The notes: generated by a model from the sequence alone, not told the origin. 25,661 bases of DNA from Bacillota bacterium (GCA_023396095.1 JAEWXG010000008.1:1-25661), one strand, 5' to 3'. Shown: positions 12,753 to 21,720, counted from the stretch's first letter. Numbers and translations are program-made.

Positions 12753-14514
12753 CTTCCCCACCACCTAATAGATCATTAATTTCTTTTTTGAAATCATCAC
12801 TCAATGCAAGTATTTTGTTAATATCAGTATTTGGAATATATTTCATTCTAGAAATTTTTTCTTTTGTTTTCATTTCTAAGATATTTTCTAAATCCACATC
12901 ACTATTCAATGCTTGTCTTGATAATTCATCTGCTTTTAAAATAACTTTCATCATAGCCAATTGCTTATCTAATGTTGTATAAGCATCAATATCATTAAAA
13001 GCATCTTGATGTAAATAATCTTCTCTAATCGATTTTGCTGTTTCCATTGTTATTCTGTCTTGTGGTGATAATGCATCAATCCCGACTAATCTAACGATTT
13101 CATCTAAATTTGCTTCTTCTTGCAAAACTTTCATCACTTCTTGTCTGTATACCATCCATTCAGTATCAATATTTCTATACCATTTTTCCAATTTGCTTGC
13201 ATATAATGAATAACTCTTTAACCAATCAATAGCCGGAAAGTGCCTTGCATAAGCAAGTTGTGCAGAAAGTCCCCAAAAAACTTTTACTATTCTTAATGTA
13301 GCCTGCGAAACTGGCTCAGACAAATCTCCACCTGGCGGAGAAACTGCTGATATTGCGGTAATTGAACCTTGCCTATCTCCACTTCCTAATGTAATAACTA
13401 ATCCTGCTCTCTCATAATATTCTGCCAATCTTGAGGACAAATATGCAGGATACCCTTCTTCACCTGGCATTTCTTCCAATCTTCCAGACATCTCTCTAAG
13501 CGCTTCAGCCCAACGAGATGAAGAATCTGCCATTATAGCAACAGAATAACCCATATCTCTAAAATATTCTGCTATTGTTATTCCGGTGTAAATTGATGCC
13601 TCACGAGCAGCAACTGGCATATCAGAAGTGTTCGCAATTAATACTGTTCTCTTCATTAATGGTTCACCTGTTTGTGGGTCAATAAGTTCAGGAAATTCAT
13701 TCAAAACATCTGTCATTTCGTTTCCTCTTTCTCCGCACCCTACATAAACAATAATATCTGCATCTGACCATTTAGCCAATTGATGTTGCACGACTGTTTT
13801 ACCACTTCCAAAAGGTCCAGGAATACAAGCTGTTCCACCTTTTGCTACTGGGAATAAAGTATCTATAACTCTTTGCCCTGTTACCATAGGTGCTACCGGA
13901 TTTGCTTTATACTTATATGGCCTAGGTTTTCTAACTGGCCATTTTTGATACATCTTAATAGCTACATCTCCACCAGCTGTAGCTATAATGCAAACTTCTT
14001 CATCAATATTAAATTTGCCAGATTTTATTGCTTTTATAGTCCCTTCCACACCATATGGGACCATGATTCTATGTTCAATGACTTTGTTCTCTTGCACAGC
14101 CCCGATAATATCACCTGAAACAACTCTTTCGCCTATATTCTTCTTTGCCATAAAGTCCCAAATCTTTTTATGGTCTAATGCCGATATAGAAATACCTCTG
14201 TCAATTCTATCTCCTGAAACTTCTCTCAAAATAGAAAGAGGTCTTTGTATTCCGTCGTATATTCCCTCAAGAAGTCCAGGTCCAAGCTCAACAGATAAAG
14301 GCTCATTAGTTGTAACAACAACTTCACCAGGCCCTAACCCAGTTGTTTCCTCATATACCTGAATAGATGCTATGTCATCTCTTAATTCGATAATTTCACC
14401 TATCAAGTTTTTAGCACTAACACGTACAACATCATACATTGTTGAATCCTTCATCCCTGATGCTGTAATTAATGGCCCTGCAACCTTAATTATCTTTCCT
14501 GCTTGTTTTTTCAT
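12745..14514 (-). CDS. ntpA: V-type ATPase subunit A (catalytic)
   Basis: 589 residues, the normal length. The beta-barrel start (GKIIKVAGPLITASGM), the V-type insertion (the non-homologous region, about 110-190), then the P-loop PGPFGSGKTVVQ with Lys239, the GCGERGNEM segment with the catalytic Glu, and the SSSRWAEALREMSGRLEEMP motif are all present. It hydrolyses ATP to turn the rotor, or makes ATP in reverse, on the cytoplasmic face of the membrane. GAGGGATAG before the ATG also holds the subunit F stop codon, two bases from the start. The C-terminal GGGED tail encodes the ribosome site for ntpB. No key residue is missing. Confidence 0.97.
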   Translation of the reverse strand: MKKQAGKIIKVAGPLITASGMKDSTMYDVVRVSAKNLIGEIIELRDDIASIQVYEETTGLGPGEVVVTTNEPLSVELGPGLLEGIYDGIQRPLSILREVSGDRIDRGISISALDHKKIWDFMAKKNIGERVVSGDIIGAVQENKVIEHRIMVPYGVEGTIKAIKSGKFNIDEEVCIIATAGGDVAIKMYQKWPVRKPRPYKYKANPVAPMVTGQRVIDTLFPVAKGGTACIPGPFGSGKTVVQHQLAKWSDADIIVYVGCGERGNEMTDVLNEFPELIDPQTGEPLMKRTVLIANTSDMPVAAREASIYTGITIAEYFRDMGYSVAIMADSSSRWAEALREMSGRLEEMPGEEGYPAYLSSRLAEYYERAGLVITLGSGDRQGSITAISAVSPPGGDLSEPVSQATLRIVKVFWGLSAQLAYARHFPAIDWLKSYSLYASKLEKWYRNIDTEWMVYRQEVMKVLQEEANLDEIVRLVGIDALSPQDRITMETAKSIREDYLHQDAFNDIDAYTTLDKQLAMMKVILKADELSRQALNSDVDLENILEMKTKEKISRMKYIPNTDINKILALSDDFKKEINDLLGGGEDA

Positions 14515-14516
14515 AT

Positions 14517-14834
14517 CTATCCCTCTAAAATATTCATTCCAACTGCTTTTTCTATGTTTTCTTTTATTCTATCCATCCCATATCCATTCGATCCTTCAGC
14601 TGAAGGTATAGGTATAATAATTGGATATGCTTTAGCTTCATATTTTTTTAATTCATTTGATAATTTCTTCGCAAAATTATCAGTTATAAAAATTATTTGA
14701 TAATCTTTATATATTTTCTTTATTTCCTGTTGCACTGTTTCTACAGTATCTGCATAAAAAACACTAAAACCAATTGCTTTAAATATTGATACTATGTCTC
14801 TATCTCCTACTACTGCTATTTTTCCTTTTTCCAT
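14517..14834 (-). CDS. ntpG: V-type ATPase subunit F (NtpG)
   Basis: 105 residues. KIAVVGDRDIVSIFKAIGF is the CheY-like start of subunit F; the IIFITDNFAKKL strand-helix and the PIIIPIPSAEG segment complete the Rossmann-like domain, and the C-terminal helix (MDRIKENIEKAVG) packs on subunit D in the central stalk. The length matches the family (100-110). AGAGGCG overlaps the end of the subunit C gene and stands 7-8 bases before the ATG. Naming differs: this is F in the general V-ATPase scheme and NtpG in E. hirae, which the gene symbol follows. Confidence 0.92.
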   Translation of the reverse strand: MEKGKIAVVGDRDIVSIFKAIGFSVFYADTVETVQQEIKKIYKDYQIIFITDNFAKKLSNELKKYEAKAYPIIIPIPSAEGSNGYGMDRIKENIEKAVGMNILEG

Positions 14835-14844
14835 GTTTTCGCCT

Positions 14845-15846
14845 CTATATAAACAATGCCCTTAAACGTTTACGAATCTCATTTTCTTCTACATGATTTT
14901 TTATACAAACTAAAATTAGCTTTACCATTTTTATTTCTTGCTTTTTTGATAAAAATAATGAAATTATAGGTCCTATTGTAAAAATGTCGTTTCTATATAA
15001 ACTGAACATATTTAACAAATAATCATCTAACTCTTTTTCAAATCTTATTAATTCATTAGTTTCTCTTAATTCATTTATCGCATTCACATATATTTTTCCG
15101 GCAGATTTATATCTATATTTTTCTTGAATAACTTCATAACTTTGTGAATACAAATTTTCAAATTGATCTAATGAAATGCTTCCATCGTCTAGATACATTT
15201 CTCTCAAAAGTTTTACTCCAGCATCAACTTTTTTTGCACGAATCAATATTGAAAAATTTAAAGCCTCCACATATGTTTTAAAGTACTTTTTTAATGATGT
15301 CTCTCTAGAATTTTTTAGTCTTTTTTCAATTGTCTTAAAAATAGCTTTATCTATTAATGTATTAATTATGTATGGTCTTTTATCGCCAAGAGTAAATTCA
15401 TAATCTATTTTTTCTAATGCTTCTTTTATAAATGCATCAAAAGAGAAATAATTATCTACTAAAATGCTTTCTAACATTTTTTCCTTATCATAATGACCGC
15501 CAGAATTCAATAATGATTTATCTTCAAACCCACCATACTTCATCTTCATGCATGCTTTTAAATTATTCGCATCTTCTAAATACAAGAAAACCGTCAAATC
15601 GCTACCTTCTGGCATTGCTTCCTTGAAAAATGAAAGTATTTTATCATACTCGCTATTAAGCAGAACATTGTAGTCAAAACCATCATCAATACTTATTCCT
15701 ACACCATATCCAACTTCTTGCAAAATCCTCATGGCATCAACCAGATTAGATGTTGATATCAATCTTAATATTTTGTCACGAGTTAACAACGTTTTTTCAA
15801 TTGTTTTAGCTCTAGAATTTGAATAAATCAATTGTGATTTCGACAT
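14845..15846 (-). CDS. ntpC: V-type ATPase subunit C (d-type rotor adaptor)
   Basis: 333 residues, all helical, of the vacuolar d/AC39 type (family length 320-350). The opening YSNSRAKTIEKTLLTRDKI and the phrase LVDAMRILQEVGYG are typical. The protein forms a funnel on top of the K ring and joins it to the D-F stalk. GAGGAGAGAC stands just before the ATG. It lies between ntpE and ntpG, in the standard order, 10 bases from the next gene. Sequence drift is high in this family and the match is by pattern and position, but the context leaves little doubt. Confidence 0.93.
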   Translation of the reverse strand: MSKSQLIYSNSRAKTIEKTLLTRDKILRLISTSNLVDAMRILQEVGYGVGISIDDGFDYNVLLNSEYDKILSFFKEAMPEGSDLTVFLYLEDANNLKACMKMKYGGFEDKSLLNSGGHYDKEKMLESILVDNYFSFDAFIKEALEKIDYEFTLGDKRPYIINTLIDKAIFKTIEKRLKNSRETSLKKYFKTYVEALNFSILIRAKKVDAGVKLLREMYLDDGSISLDQFENLYSQSYEVIQEKYRYKSAGKIYVNAINELRETNELIRFEKELDDYLLNMFSLYRNDIFTIGPIISLFLSKKQEIKMVKLILVCIKNHVEENEIRKRLRALFI

Positions 15847-15858
15847 TTATGTCTCTCC

Positions 15859-16449
15859 TCATTTTTTATTAAAAATTTGTTGGTATAATTTACTTTCTAT
15901 GTCTTCACGAATTTCTCTAAATTCTGTCTCCAAAGTCAAATTTTTATCATATTTTTTATTAGAAATAATCACGCCACCAGAAAAATCCCCATACTCTTCA
16001 TTGAATATAAACTTCTTGCCAATTTCTCCGGATAACTCCTTCAAAAACTTATTGTTAAATATCTCTTTATCACTTTTTGCAAATGTAATAACATCGCCAT
16101 CTTGAGCATATTTAATAATCATTGTTTGAACAATATTTATGTAATCGAATTCATATTTCTTTGATTTTAAATCAGCTTCTACAAGTTTAAAAACATCATC
16201 TATAATAGATGTCTTCTTTGCAGATAATATTTTTCTCGCCTCAATATCTGAAATAACTTTTGCTCTATCAACTAACTCATCAATATACGCATTTCTATTA
16301 GGCAACTTTGATTGCCTATAATTATCAGCTTTATCCTTTGCACTTTTAACATTCATTTGCGCCTCTTTTTGCGCTTTTTGAACAATGTTGTCTGCCTTGT
16401 CTTTAGCTTCTTTTAAAATACTATCTATTATTAATTGTTGGTTATTCAT
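15859..16449 (-). CDS. ntpE: V-type ATPase subunit E (peripheral stalk)
   Basis: 196 residues. The first ~100 form a long Lys/Ala/Glu helix (EAKDKADNIVQKAQKEAQMN) that pairs with the G/H subunit as a right-handed coiled coil. The C-terminal half is the globular domain that caps the A3B3 head, including DFSGGVIISNKKY, a well kept stretch of subunit E. The stator holds the head still while the rotor turns. AGAGTGGA lies before the ATG, 18 bases after the subunit K stop. Length is normal for bacterial E subunits. Confidence 0.93.
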   Translation of the reverse strand: MNNQQLIIDSILKEAKDKADNIVQKAQKEAQMNVKSAKDKADNYRQSKLPNRNAYIDELVDRAKVISDIEARKILSAKKTSIIDDVFKLVEADLKSKKYEFDYINIVQTMIIKYAQDGDVITFAKSDKEIFNNKFLKELSGEIGKKFIFNEEYGDFSGGVIISNKKYDKNLTLETEFREIREDIESKLYQQIFNKK

Positions 16450-16467
16450 ATTAATCCACTCTTATGA

Positions 16468-16950
16468 TTATTTTAAGAACCAAATGCCCAAGAAAGAAAT
16501 TAATAAACCTAAAATAGCGTATGTCTCAACCATAATAGTTAATAAAATTCCTTTACCCAAAAGTTCACTTCTTTTTCCAATCATTGATATAGCAGAAGAT
16601 GCTGTTTTCCCTTGAAATATTGCAGAAATTAAACCGGCAAATCCCATAGTCAAACAACCCGCCATAACACCTGCACCATAACTTGTAGATACTGTGGCAA
16701 TATTTACTGCACCACCGCCAAATAATCCCAACTTAATAAATGCTATGAAAGCAATAATTAAACCGTATAGCCCTTGTGTTCCTGGCAATAATTGTAATAC
16801 TAGGGCTTTAGAAAACTTTTCTGGATCTTCACTAGTTACACCAGAAGCCGCACTACCTGCTAAACCAACCCCAATTGCAGATCCTGCACAACAAGCAAAT
16901 GCTGCAAAACTTGCTCCAACCAAACCGATTACTCCACCTGTACTAACCAT
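16468..16950 (-). CDS. ntpK: V-type ATPase proteolipid subunit K, Na+-type
   Basis: 160 residues with four membrane helices in two hairpins (about 7-33, 48-75, 84-112 and 132-158). It forms the ion-carrying rotor ring. The ligands that bind Na+ in E. hirae NtpK (Leu61, Thr64, Gln65, Gln110, Glu139) are all kept: Leu55, Thr58 and Gln59 in LLPGTQGLYG, Gln113 in FQGKTA and Glu142 in MVETYAILG. This points to Na+ rather than H+ as coupling ion. The first hairpin has no acidic ligand, as in the doubled c-type subunits. The ribosome site is weak (AATGAAGA), surprising for a subunit needed in many copies; translation might be boosted by a better leader structure or coupling, but I see no proof. Confidence 0.95.
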   Translation of the reverse strand: MVSTGGVIGLVGASFAAFACCAGSAIGVGLAGSAASGVTSEDPEKFSKALVLQLLPGTQGLYGLIIAFIAFIKLGLFGGGAVNIATVSTSYGAGVMAGCLTMGFAGLISAIFQGKTASSAISMIGKRSELLGKGILLTIMVETYAILGLLISFLGIWFLK

Positions 16951-16988
16951 TCTTCATTACTACTAAACTAATATTTTTGGCACACAAA

Positions 16989-19043
16989 TTAGCTTAGTTT
17001 CTCCTTAATATTATTTGTGCCTTGTGCAATTTGATAATATTTCATATCACTTCCAAATGGTTGGAATATTTTTCCACCACCTTGGTAAAATTTCCCAAAA
17101 AATTCAACGAACTCCAATCTTGATCCATGAACATACGCCCCTAGTGCTCCTATTGCCATATTAAATGTATGCCCTGCGATAAAAAATAATACAGCGAATA
17201 TCCATCCAATATATGGGATCAAATTAATTAAAACACCAGCTATATTATTGAAAACGAAACCTACAACAGCTGACGCTAATCCTAAGCCAAATAATCTTGA
17301 ATAACTTAAAACATCTGTTAATAGGTTAATTATCCCATATAAACCGGATAACGCTCCTGTAACTTTTCTAAATCCTTTCTTACCTATTGCGCTGTCCAAC
17401 ATTAATAATATGATACCTATTAATGCTAAAATTTTCCCAACACCACTTACCGAAGAAGGAACATTTAAAACTTTTCCGTCAAAAATTAATGAATATATTG
17501 CTTTAATTCCCAACATTAAAATCCCTACGACAAGTGAATACCAAGCTGAAAAATGCACTATCCCTGCAAAATATTGCTTTTTCTTAAAAATTAATGAATA
17601 CGCATTTAACGCTATTCCGAATAAGATATGTACAATACCAATACCTAAACCTAACGCTAGCATTGGCAATGGTTTTTCCAAAATATCAAACAAAACAGCT
17701 CTTTTAATAATACCTTGCGTTATATCAGGATTTGTTGATGAGAAACCGAAATATGTACCGAATAAAATTCCCCATATCATGCCAGAAATTCCCATGAGAC
17801 CAATAAGTTTAACTAAATCACCTTGCCCATATTTAAATTTCTTTTTGTAAATAATGAATGCTGAAGCCAATGTTATTAACAAACCATAGCCAAAATCGGA
17901 AATCATAATCCCGGACATGAAAAAGAAAAATATCGAAACAAAAACTGTTGGATCAATCTCATCATATCGAGGAGATGATAATAAGTTTGTTATAGATTCA
18001 AATGGGCGGACAAACCTTGTATGTCTAGTGCATACCGGAGGCTCTTCACCTTTTTCTAATTCGAGAACATCATAAAAAATCTCAAGTTCACTTCTATCCA
18101 ATTTCCCTTTTAAAACATCCAATTTGTCAATAGGAACATAAAACTCTAAGATAAAAGATGTATAGGTATTCCCCATCATATCATCATAATCACATATCGT
18201 TTTTTGAATATGATAATAGTCATTATATAACTTAAATGTTTCTATTTGATTTGAAAACTCCATTAATTTCATAAAGTTTTCTTTCTCTATTTTTTCTAAC
18301 TCTGCAATTTCAAGACTTAAACAGTTCTTATCTTCTTCTGGCGTAGAATCAAACTTTAATGGGCATTGAATAAATCCTAATGCTTCCAAATCTTCTAAAA
18401 TTGCTACCTTATTTTTTTTCAGACATATAATTGATACTGGTAAAGATTTTTCTCCACTATATATTTCATATACAAAGTCTTCATATTTTGTCGACAAATT
18501 TTCTATTTCATTTTGTTTTTCCGCATTTATCAATCCTAAAAATATTGCTGTATGTTTTGTCCCAACAAAATCAGACAAATTTTTATCAACACCTAAATAC
18601 GGCATCAACTGTTGAATTTTATTTATTTTTTTTGATTTTTCTGTTTTAAGCTCAGCAATTTTAGAATCATAAATTCTCATCTCATTAATTGTTGCCTCTA
18701 ATGATTTTTCATTTGCTGCTAATTTATAAAACTCATCAATATCTACAGATGGCATTGGAGCTAACGCATTTCTCTTGCCAAATTTAAATTTTATTTTATC
18801 TTGTTTGCAAATCTTTCCTATATCTGCTAAGTGTTCCTTGTATATATTGATTGCATAATTGACATTTTGTATTTTATTATCAAGATTTTCATACTCAAAG
18901 TTTTCTTTAATCACTCTAACATTTGGCAAAAATTCAGATTGTTTGACCTCTATACAATTTGCCTCGTGTAGTAATTTAAAAACTTTCTTCTTGTTTTTGT
19001 TACTTGAAATGAGTAACATTTTTTTCATCTTAATAATCGCCAT
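16989..19043 (-). CDS. ntpI: V-type ATPase subunit I (a-type stator)
   Basis: 684 residues. The N-terminal half (about 1-340) is soluble and rich in coiled coil, and binds the peripheral stalks. The C-terminal half has seven or eight membrane helices, from about residue 365. SYSRLFGLGLAS holds Arg583, which matches the conserved Arg that faces the rotor site and releases the ion; GHTFNMAIGALGAYVHGSRLEF is the other well kept patch. The MAIIKMKKM start is typical of the family and overlaps the end of the G/H gene by 14 bases. The ribosome site is weak, so coupling is likely. Length is normal. Confidence 0.95.
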   Translation of the reverse strand: MAIIKMKKMLLISSNKNKKKVFKLLHEANCIEVKQSEFLPNVRVIKENFEYENLDNKIQNVNYAINIYKEHLADIGKICKQDKIKFKFGKRNALAPMPSVDIDEFYKLAANEKSLEATINEMRIYDSKIAELKTEKSKKINKIQQLMPYLGVDKNLSDFVGTKHTAIFLGLINAEKQNEIENLSTKYEDFVYEIYSGEKSLPVSIICLKKNKVAILEDLEALGFIQCPLKFDSTPEEDKNCLSLEIAELEKIEKENFMKLMEFSNQIETFKLYNDYYHIQKTICDYDDMMGNTYTSFILEFYVPIDKLDVLKGKLDRSELEIFYDVLELEKGEEPPVCTRHTRFVRPFESITNLLSSPRYDEIDPTVFVSIFFFFMSGIMISDFGYGLLITLASAFIIYKKKFKYGQGDLVKLIGLMGISGMIWGILFGTYFGFSSTNPDITQGIIKRAVLFDILEKPLPMLALGLGIGIVHILFGIALNAYSLIFKKKQYFAGIVHFSAWYSLVVGILMLGIKAIYSLIFDGKVLNVPSSVSGVGKILALIGIILLMLDSAIGKKGFRKVTGALSGLYGIINLLTDVLSYSRLFGLGLASAVVGFVFNNIAGVLINLIPYIGWIFAVLFFIAGHTFNMAIGALGAYVHGSRLEFVEFFGKFYQGGGKIFQPFGSDMKYYQIAQGTNNIKEKLS

Positions 19044-19356
19044 ATGTCTCTATAATTTTTTTAATAATTACCTCTTTTGCATCAATCATATTTGCAAAAT
19101 ATTCTTCTCTCATTTTGAGCGCCATACTATTAGCGTTCTTAATAATCGCATCGTTTTGAATTTTGATTAGTCGTGCAGCATCTTCTTCAGCATCTGCTAT
19201 CTCTTTAGAAACATTTTGTTTACTTTCATAAACAATCTTTTCTGCTTCTTTCAAAGAATCTTCAATAATTTGTTTAGCACTTTCATTTGCTTCTTTTTCA
19301 ATTTGCAATGCTTTTTCTTCTGCCTCGATTATTGAATTAATTACTGTTTCTATCAT
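19030..19356 (-). CDS. ntpF: V-type ATPase subunit G/H (peripheral stalk coiled coil)
   Basis: 108 residues from the ATG at 19356 (MIETVINSIIEAEEKA). A TTG at 19377 would add seven residues but overlaps the end of upp and lacks a ribosome site, so I chose the ATG, which has TAGGTTG upstream. The whole protein is one long helix rich in Glu, Ala, Lys and Ile, which pairs with subunit E. It is NtpF in E. hirae and AhaH or G in other schemes. It opens the ATPase set, eight bases after the upp stop. Confidence 0.88.
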   Translation of the reverse strand: MIETVINSIIEAEEKALQIEKEANESAKQIIEDSLKEAEKIVYESKQNVSKEIADAEEDAARLIKIQNDAIIKNANSMALKMREEYFANMIDAKEVIIKKIIETYGDY

Positions 19357-19363
19357 TTTCAAC

Positions 19364-19993
19364 CTACTTTGTTCCAAACAACCTATCTCCTGCGTCGCCT
19401 AACCCAGGAACTATATAACAATCCTTATTTAATTTTTCATCAAGCGCACCAATATATATATCAACATCTGGATGATTCTTTTGTAACACTGCTAACCCTT
19501 CAGGAGCAGCAACTAAGCACATAAACTTAATATGCTTCACCTTTCTTTCTTTTATAAACTGTATGGCCATAGAAGCCGATCCACCTGTCGCCAACATCGG
19601 ATCTACAACTATAATTTCTCTCTCACTTACATCTACTGGTAATTTGCAGTAATATTCTTTTGGTTGATGCGTTTCTTCATCTCTATAGCAACCAATATGT
19701 CCAACTTTTGCTGCTGGAACTAGTTTAAGTATTCCAGTTACCATTCCAAGACCAGCCCTTAAAATTGGAACCACCCCAATCATTCTTCCGTCAATTTCAT
19801 AACCTTTTGTTTTACAAATAGGTGTCTCAACATCTATTTCGTGCAATGGCAAATCACGCGTAACCTCATATGCCATCAACAATGAAATTTCTTCTAATAA
19901 TTCCCTAAAATCCTTTGGAGATGTAGCTTTATCTCTCATTAATGTTATTTTGTGTTTAATCAATGGATGATTCATTATATGCACTTCGCTCAT
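19364..19993 (-). CDS. upp: Uracil phosphoribosyltransferase
   Basis: 209 residues from the ATG at 19993 (MSEVHIMNHPLIKHKIT), the standard length. A TTG 33 bases upstream lies inside rpiB; AAAGAGG four bases before the ATG decides the start. PILRAGLGM, the PRPP-binding VDPMLATGGSA and the C-terminal uracil-binding GLGDAGDRLFGTK are all intact. It makes UMP from uracil and PRPP (pyrimidine salvage, cytoplasm). It lies between rpiB and the ATPase genes, 10 bases after rpiB, as upp precedes the F-type atp operon in many Bacillota. Confidence 0.97.
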   Translation of the reverse strand: MSEVHIMNHPLIKHKITLMRDKATSPKDFRELLEEISLLMAYEVTRDLPLHEIDVETPICKTKGYEIDGRMIGVVPILRAGLGMVTGILKLVPAAKVGHIGCYRDEETHQPKEYYCKLPVDVSEREIIVVDPMLATGGSASMAIQFIKERKVKHIKFMCLVAAPEGLAVLQKNHPDVDIYIGALDEKLNKDCYIVPGLGDAGDRLFGTK

Positions 19994-20003
19994 AGATACC
20001 TCT

Positions 20004-20453
20004 TTATTTAAAATATTTATTTTCAATGTCTGCGACTTTATTTAGTCTATTTTGGTGCCTTCCGCCTTCAAATTTAGTATCAAGCCAAATACGAACATAC
20101 TCTGCTGCCTGTTCTGCAGAAACCACTCTTCCGCCAAGAGCAATAATATTTGCATTATTATGAGCTTTACACATCTCTGCCGTAAACGCATCATGACAAA
20201 CTGCCGCTCTAATACCTTTCACTTTGTTTGCTGCAATAGATATACCAATACCAGTACCACACAAAACTATTCCTGCGTCAACTTCACCTTTTAATATTGC
20301 TTCTGCTACTTGAATTGCATAATCAGGATAATCAACCGACTCTGCGACATTTGTTCCAAAATCAATATATTCAATGCCTCTTTCGTTTAATAATCTTTTA
20401 ATTGATGATTTTAATATTAGACCTCCATGGTCACATCCTATCGCTATTTTCAT
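20004..20453 (-). CDS. rpiB: Ribose-5-phosphate isomerase B
   Basis: 149 residues from the ATG at 20453 (MKIAIGCDHGG). A GTG nine bases upstream is part of the ribosome site AAAGGTGG, so the ATG is preferred. CDHGG, the catalytic Cys65 in LCGTGIGIS, and His98-Asn99 in the AHNNANIIALGGR region match RpiB of E. coli. It interconverts ribose 5-phosphate and ribulose 5-phosphate, feeding PRPP for the next gene, upp. Relatives LacA/LacB share the fold, but CGTG with the RHQNRL tail favours RpiB. It is the first gene of the long unit and has a strong promoter. Confidence 0.95.
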   Translation of the reverse strand: MKIAIGCDHGGLILKSSIKRLLNERGIEYIDFGTNVAESVDYPDYAIQVAEAILKGEVDAGIVLCGTGIGISIAANKVKGIRAAVCHDAFTAEMCKAHNNANIIALGGRVVSAEQAAEYVRIWLDTKFEGGRHQNRLNKVADIENKYFK

Positions 20454-20482
20454 TATATCCACCTTTCAAAATATTTATAATT

Positions 20483-20511
20483 ATTATATCAATATGCACT
20501 ATACTAATCAA
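20483..20511 (-). promoter_or_regulatory. Promoter of the rpiB-upp-V-ATPase operon
   Basis: On the minus strand, TTGATT (20506-20511) and TATAAT (20483-20488) with an exact 17-base spacer, and TGA before the -10 (extended -10). It lies 30 bases from the rpiB start. I see no comparable promoter inside the operon downstream. Confidence 0.85.
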
Positions 20512-20626
20512 TATTGAAAAAAATAAGTGCTTCAGAAATTGGACATATACTCAAGGTTTAATTGAAAAACTCAATTTCAAGAAAAATAAATTTTTAATAA
20601 TTTTTTATTGGTCTTTAATGTAAAAT

Positions 20627-21619
20627 TTATATAATTTTCCCAGCTGCGGCCTTTAGAATCCTATTCATAATAGACTCTTTTTTCTTGCTCCCAGCTAAAT
20701 ACTCAATAATTATATAGTCATATTGCTTTTCTGCCAGATGAAGTGCACTGTATATATTTTTAGTTAAGTCAAGATCTGTATATCCCAAATTGATTAATGA
20801 ATAACCTTCAAGCTTATTAGAAATATTTCCACTTGCTATTATAACTGGTTTTCTTCCTTCACGAGTAACCCTATCGTATTCTTTTACAATTTCATCCAAA
20901 CCTTTTGCTACAATCGTATCCACCACCGGTGCATAATGTTTATATTTCATTCCTGGTGAAGGCAAAGTTTTAATAGCTTCTCCTTTAAATGTTTTCACAT
21001 CCTCATTCAATACTTTGTTAATATCATCCTCTGTTATATATCCTGGCCTTAGTATAATTGGATTGTCAGATGTTAAATCTAAAACAGTTGATTCAATCCC
21101 AACACTACAAGGACCACCATCAATTATTAATGGTATTCGCCCTTTTAAATCATTGTATACGTGCTCTGCAGTTGTTGGACTTATTTTTGTAGAAAGATTA
21201 GCTGACGGCGCTGCAATTGGATACCCCGATTTCTCAATAAATGTTCTCGCTATTTCATTAGCAGGCATCCTTATCCCAACAGAATCCAATCCTGCTGTCA
21301 CAACATCCGAAATTAGATTTGATTTTTTTAAAACAATCGTTATAGGACCTGGCATAAAAGCATCAATAATCTTTTTGGCATTTGGAGAAACCGTCTTAGC
21401 TATTTGAAATATTTGATCTTTACTAGATATATGAACAATTAACGGATTATCTTGCGGTCTCCCTTTTGCCACGAAAATACTTTTAACGGCATTCTCATTA
21501 TATGCATTAGCTCCAAGTCCATAAACTGTTTCAGTTGGAAATGCAACAAGTCCTCCGGCTCGAATTATTTCACTGCCCTTAATAATTGCTTCAATTCCAC
21601 TTAGTACTTCTGTATTCAT
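20627..21619 (-). CDS. sua5: Threonylcarbamoyl-AMP synthase (Sua5/YwlC)
   Basis: 330 residues. The YrdC domain (about 8-200) has AGGLVAFPTETVYGLGANA, the KGRPQDNPLIVH motif and the SANLSTKISPTT segment; a linker and the Sua5 domain (about 235-330) follow, so it is the long Sua5 type rather than short TsaC. It makes threonylcarbamoyl-AMP from threonine, bicarbonate and ATP for the t6A37 modification of ANN-reading tRNAs. No ribosome site precedes the ATG: a promoter (TTGTTT-17-TATAAT) ends only 8 bases upstream, so the mRNA is probably leaderless. The neighbouring rpiB and upp are also close to ywlC in B. subtilis. Confidence 0.95.
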   Translation of the reverse strand: MNTEVLSGIEAIIKGSEIIRAGGLVAFPTETVYGLGANAYNENAVKSIFVAKGRPQDNPLIVHISSKDQIFQIAKTVSPNAKKIIDAFMPGPITIVLKKSNLISDVVTAGLDSVGIRMPANEIARTFIEKSGYPIAAPSANLSTKISPTTAEHVYNDLKGRIPLIIDGGPCSVGIESTVLDLTSDNPIILRPGYITEDDINKVLNEDVKTFKGEAIKTLPSPGMKYKHYAPVVDTIVAKGLDEIVKEYDRVTREGRKPVIIASGNISNKLEGYSLINLGYTDLDLTKNIYSALHLAEKQYDYIIIEYLAGSKKKESIMNRILKAAAGKII

Positions 21620-21627
21620 TGAAAATG

Positions 21628-21656
21628 ATTATACAACAGGAAACTGCGATAAACAA
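21628..21656 (-). promoter_or_regulatory. Promoter of sua5, giving a leaderless mRNA
   Basis: TTGTTT (21651-21656), a 17-base spacer and a perfect TATAAT (21628-21633) on the minus strand. Only 8 bases separate the -10 from the ATG (21619), so transcription should begin at or within a base or two of the start codon. Confidence 0.75.
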
Positions 21657-21720
21657 GAAAAGCAAAAATTTTTATGTCATTTATAACCTATAAAAAACCG
21701 CAAATCATTAATTATTAAAC

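Noticed and set aside
20521..20600. Weak hairpin (AATTGA/TCAATT) after sua5 as its terminator
   Set aside because: The stem is only six A-T-rich pairs and no T-run follows on the minus strand; I could not support a terminator.
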